A DNA stretch of 7,600 nucleotides from CAYWBI01 sp964456445 (lineage in GTDB: Bacteria; Calditrichota; Calditrichia; Calditrichales; J004), in NCBI GenBank assembly GCA_964456445.1, contig CAYWBI010000178.1, positions 1-7,600 on the forward strand. The letters are read 5' to 3'. Positions 6,623-7,600 of the stretch are shown piece after piece (position 1 is the first letter of the stretch; every line of letters starts with the position of its first letter). The notes below the pieces were generated by a model. The model saw nothing but the letters and a program-made list of their open reading frames with translations, was not told the origin of the DNA and made no database searches. Made by a program: the position numbers and the translations under genes.

Positions 6623-7352
6623 TCTTTAACAAGATGTTTTCCGCTTCTTTTAATTGATCGATGGTGTTGATCCCACGGGTCTCGTCAAAGCTTTCGGCAA
6701 CAACGGCATTCACCGTTTTACCCTCGGACAAAAATAAAGGGATTACGTCCGGAAGGTAAAACTCGCCCTGGGCATTATTATTTTTCACTTGTTTTAAAGC
6801 TGCAAACAGATCATCTGCTATAAAAATATAAATGCCGACATTTATTTCATCGATTTTTAACTGTTCCGCGTTTGCGTCTTTATGTTCCACAATACAATCC
6901 ACCATACCTGAGGCGCCGCGGATAATCCGGCCATAACCGACGGGGTTATCTAAGCGGGCGGTAAGCAATGTGGCTGTAGCTTTGGAATTTTGATGTGTCT
7001 GTATAAGTTTTTCGATAGTAGGGGCGGTGAGCATGGGGACGTCGCCGGAAAGTACCAGGATATCACCCTTGAAGTTTTTTAACTGTGGTTCTGCTTGTTG
7101 AACGGCGTGCCCGGTCCCTAATTGAGGCAACTGAACGGCAAAACTGACTTTGCGGTTTGCACATTCGGCTTCTACCAATTCTTTCTTATGCCCGATAATC
7201 AGGATGGTTTTTTTTGAGCCAATGGCATCGGCCACATCAATTACATAATGTACCATGGCGCGTCCGTTTAAAGGATGGAGTACTTTTGGTAAATTGGATT
7301 TCATACGTGTGCCTTTGCCGGCGGCCATTATAACGGTGGCGATTGAATGCAT
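6612..7352 (-). CDS. Monofunctional GlmU-type N-acetylglucosamine-1-phosphate uridylyltransferase
   Basis: The 246-residue protein matches the N-terminal pyrophosphorylase half of GlmU, which makes UDP-GlcNAc from UTP and GlcNAc-1-phosphate for peptidoglycan and surface glycans. It has the nucleotide-binding signature AAGKGTRMKSNLPKVLH (10-26) with Arg16 and Lys23, QLGTGHA (77-83), SGDVPM (102-107) with the metal-binding Asp104, GYGRI (139-143), IVEHKDA (154-160), EINVGIY (169-175) with Asn171, NNNAQGEFYLPDV (191-203) and GINTIDQL (227-234), whose Asn229 matches the second metal ligand. All residues expected for uridylyltransfer are present. The left-handed beta-helix acetyltransferase domain, roughly residues 230-450 of standard GlmU, is absent: TAG follows LLKRGK directly. 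The start at 7352 has GAGGAG four bases upstream and aligns with GlmU N termini; an in-frame ATG at 7493 would add 47 AT-rich, non-homologous residues. A related sugar nucleotide is a possible alternative product. Confidence 0.9.
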   Translation of the reverse strand: MHSIATVIMAAGKGTRMKSNLPKVLHPLNGRAMVHYVIDVADAIGSKKTILIIGHKKELVEAECANRKVSFAVQLPQLGTGHAVQQAEPQLKNFKGDILVLSGDVPMLTAPTIEKLIQTHQNSKATATLLTARLDNPVGYGRIIRGASGMVDCIVEHKDANAEQLKIDEINVGIYIFIADDLFAALKQVKNNNAQGEFYLPDVIPLFLSEGKTVNAVVAESFDETRGINTIDQLKEAENILLKRGK

Positions 7353-7356
7353 GGGG

Positions 7357-7362
7357 CTCCTC
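7357..7362 (-). promoter_or_regulatory. Ribosome binding site fixing the start at 7352
   Basis: The minus strand reads TTGAGGAGCCCC before ATG. GAGGAG is four bases from the start, slightly short but strong, and it argues against the longer reading frame that begins at 7493. Confidence 0.65.
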
Positions 7363-7524
7363 AATTGATAAAAGATTTTGATGTTTTTTATTTGAAAATT
7401 CAATAAGGGACAAGTATTGATCGTCATAAATGTTTTCGGCCAATCTAAAAGAATCATAAAAACAACGCATTGTTTTATTCTTTGAGTGGTCAATAATATA
7501 CGCTTTTGTATTTTAAATTAGAGT

Positions 7525-7553
7525 TCATCTCCCCCGGCGCCGAATTTTATACT
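7525..7553 (+). promoter_or_regulatory. Candidate promoter of the plus-strand gene at the right edge
   Basis: TATACT (7548-7553) matches the -10 consensus at 5 of 6 bases and lies 29 bases before the start codon. TTCATC (7525-7530) is a poor -35 match at a spacing of 17. The spacer holds a perfect 8-base palindrome, CGGCGCCG (7535-7542), which stands out in this AT-rich stretch and could bind a regulator. The rest of the 7353-7582 divergent region shows no clear gene or RNA. On the minus strand TTGACC (7493-7488) resembles a -35 box for the uridylyltransferase, but no good -10 follows at the right distance. Confidence 0.35.
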
Positions 7554-7570
7554 TCGTTTTCATTTAATAC

Positions 7571-7576
7571 AGGAGG
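7571..7576 (+). promoter_or_regulatory. Consensus ribosome binding site
   Basis: AGGAGG lies six bases before the ATG at 7583, a near-ideal site that marks this as a real gene start despite the very short coding part in view. Confidence 0.75.
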
Positions 7577-7582
7577 TTGACG

Positions 7583-7600
7583 ATGAAAAACCCTATCTAT
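7583..7600 (+). CDS. Start of a plus-strand gene cut by the window edge (six codons)
   Basis: ATG follows AGGAGG at ideal spacing and encodes MKNPIY before the window ends. It is transcribed divergently from the uridylyltransferase gene and has a plausible -10 box upstream. Nothing can be said about its function from six residues. Confidence 0.65.

Noticed and set aside
6601..6657. AAGGAGG on the plus strand at 6601-6607 as the start signal of a small gene
   Set aside because: The next ATG (6634) is 26 bases away, too far, and its frame ends after seven codons; the bases are part of the hairpin loop at the end of the minus-strand gene.
7353..7493. N-terminal extension of 47 residues on the uridylyltransferase frame
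   Set aside because: It is AT-rich, unlike any GlmU N terminus, and bypasses the GAGGAG site that precedes the ATG at 7352, where the family alignment begins.

Overview
This 7.6-kb window is ordinary-density bacterial DNA of moderate GC content, a little under half by eye. Five complete protein genes lie on the minus strand, and the first six codons of a sixth gene lie on the plus strand at the right edge. Several genes have good Shine-Dalgarno sites. The gene content fits an anaerobe or facultative anaerobe that ferments amino acids or 2-oxoacids. A Calditrichota, Ignavibacteria or related FCB-type bacterium is my best guess from the protein style, but this is low confidence and the sequence alone does not settle it. 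I see no tRNA, rRNA or CRISPR.

Layout, left to right. Positions 1-52 look like the end of an insertion sequence whose body lies outside the window, possibly ISL3-like. Next is about 130 bases of AT-rich DNA. Positions 183-6391 hold a tight four-gene operon read right to left: a 606-residue Rossmann-fold protein of unknown function, indolepyruvate:ferredoxin oxidoreductase subunit alpha (iorA), subunit beta (iorB), and a one-chain ADP/NDP-forming acyl-CoA synthetase. The genes are separated by 11 bases or overlap by 8 and 4 bases. A 220-base leader (6392-6611) carries candidate terminator hairpins for the gene before it and an operator-like dyad. Positions 6612-7352 encode a 246-residue monofunctional GlmU-type uridylyltransferase without the usual acetyltransferase half. 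A 230-base divergent intergenic region follows, then the plus-strand gene starting at 7583.

How the genes work together. By family knowledge, IorAB oxidatively decarboxylates aryl (or other) 2-oxoacids to acyl-CoA and reduces ferredoxin. The NDP-forming synthetase can then turn the acyl-CoA into free acid while making ATP (or GTP) from ADP (or GDP) and phosphate. Together they would be an energy-conserving route for transaminated amino acids, as known from Thermococcales. Three points depart from the textbook version: IorA ends before the usual C-terminal 2x[4Fe-4S] ferredoxin domain; the synthetase has its ATP-grasp (beta) half before its CoA-binding (alpha) half; and the operon is led by the unassigned 606-residue nucleotide-binding protein. 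That protein is the best candidate here for something undescribed.
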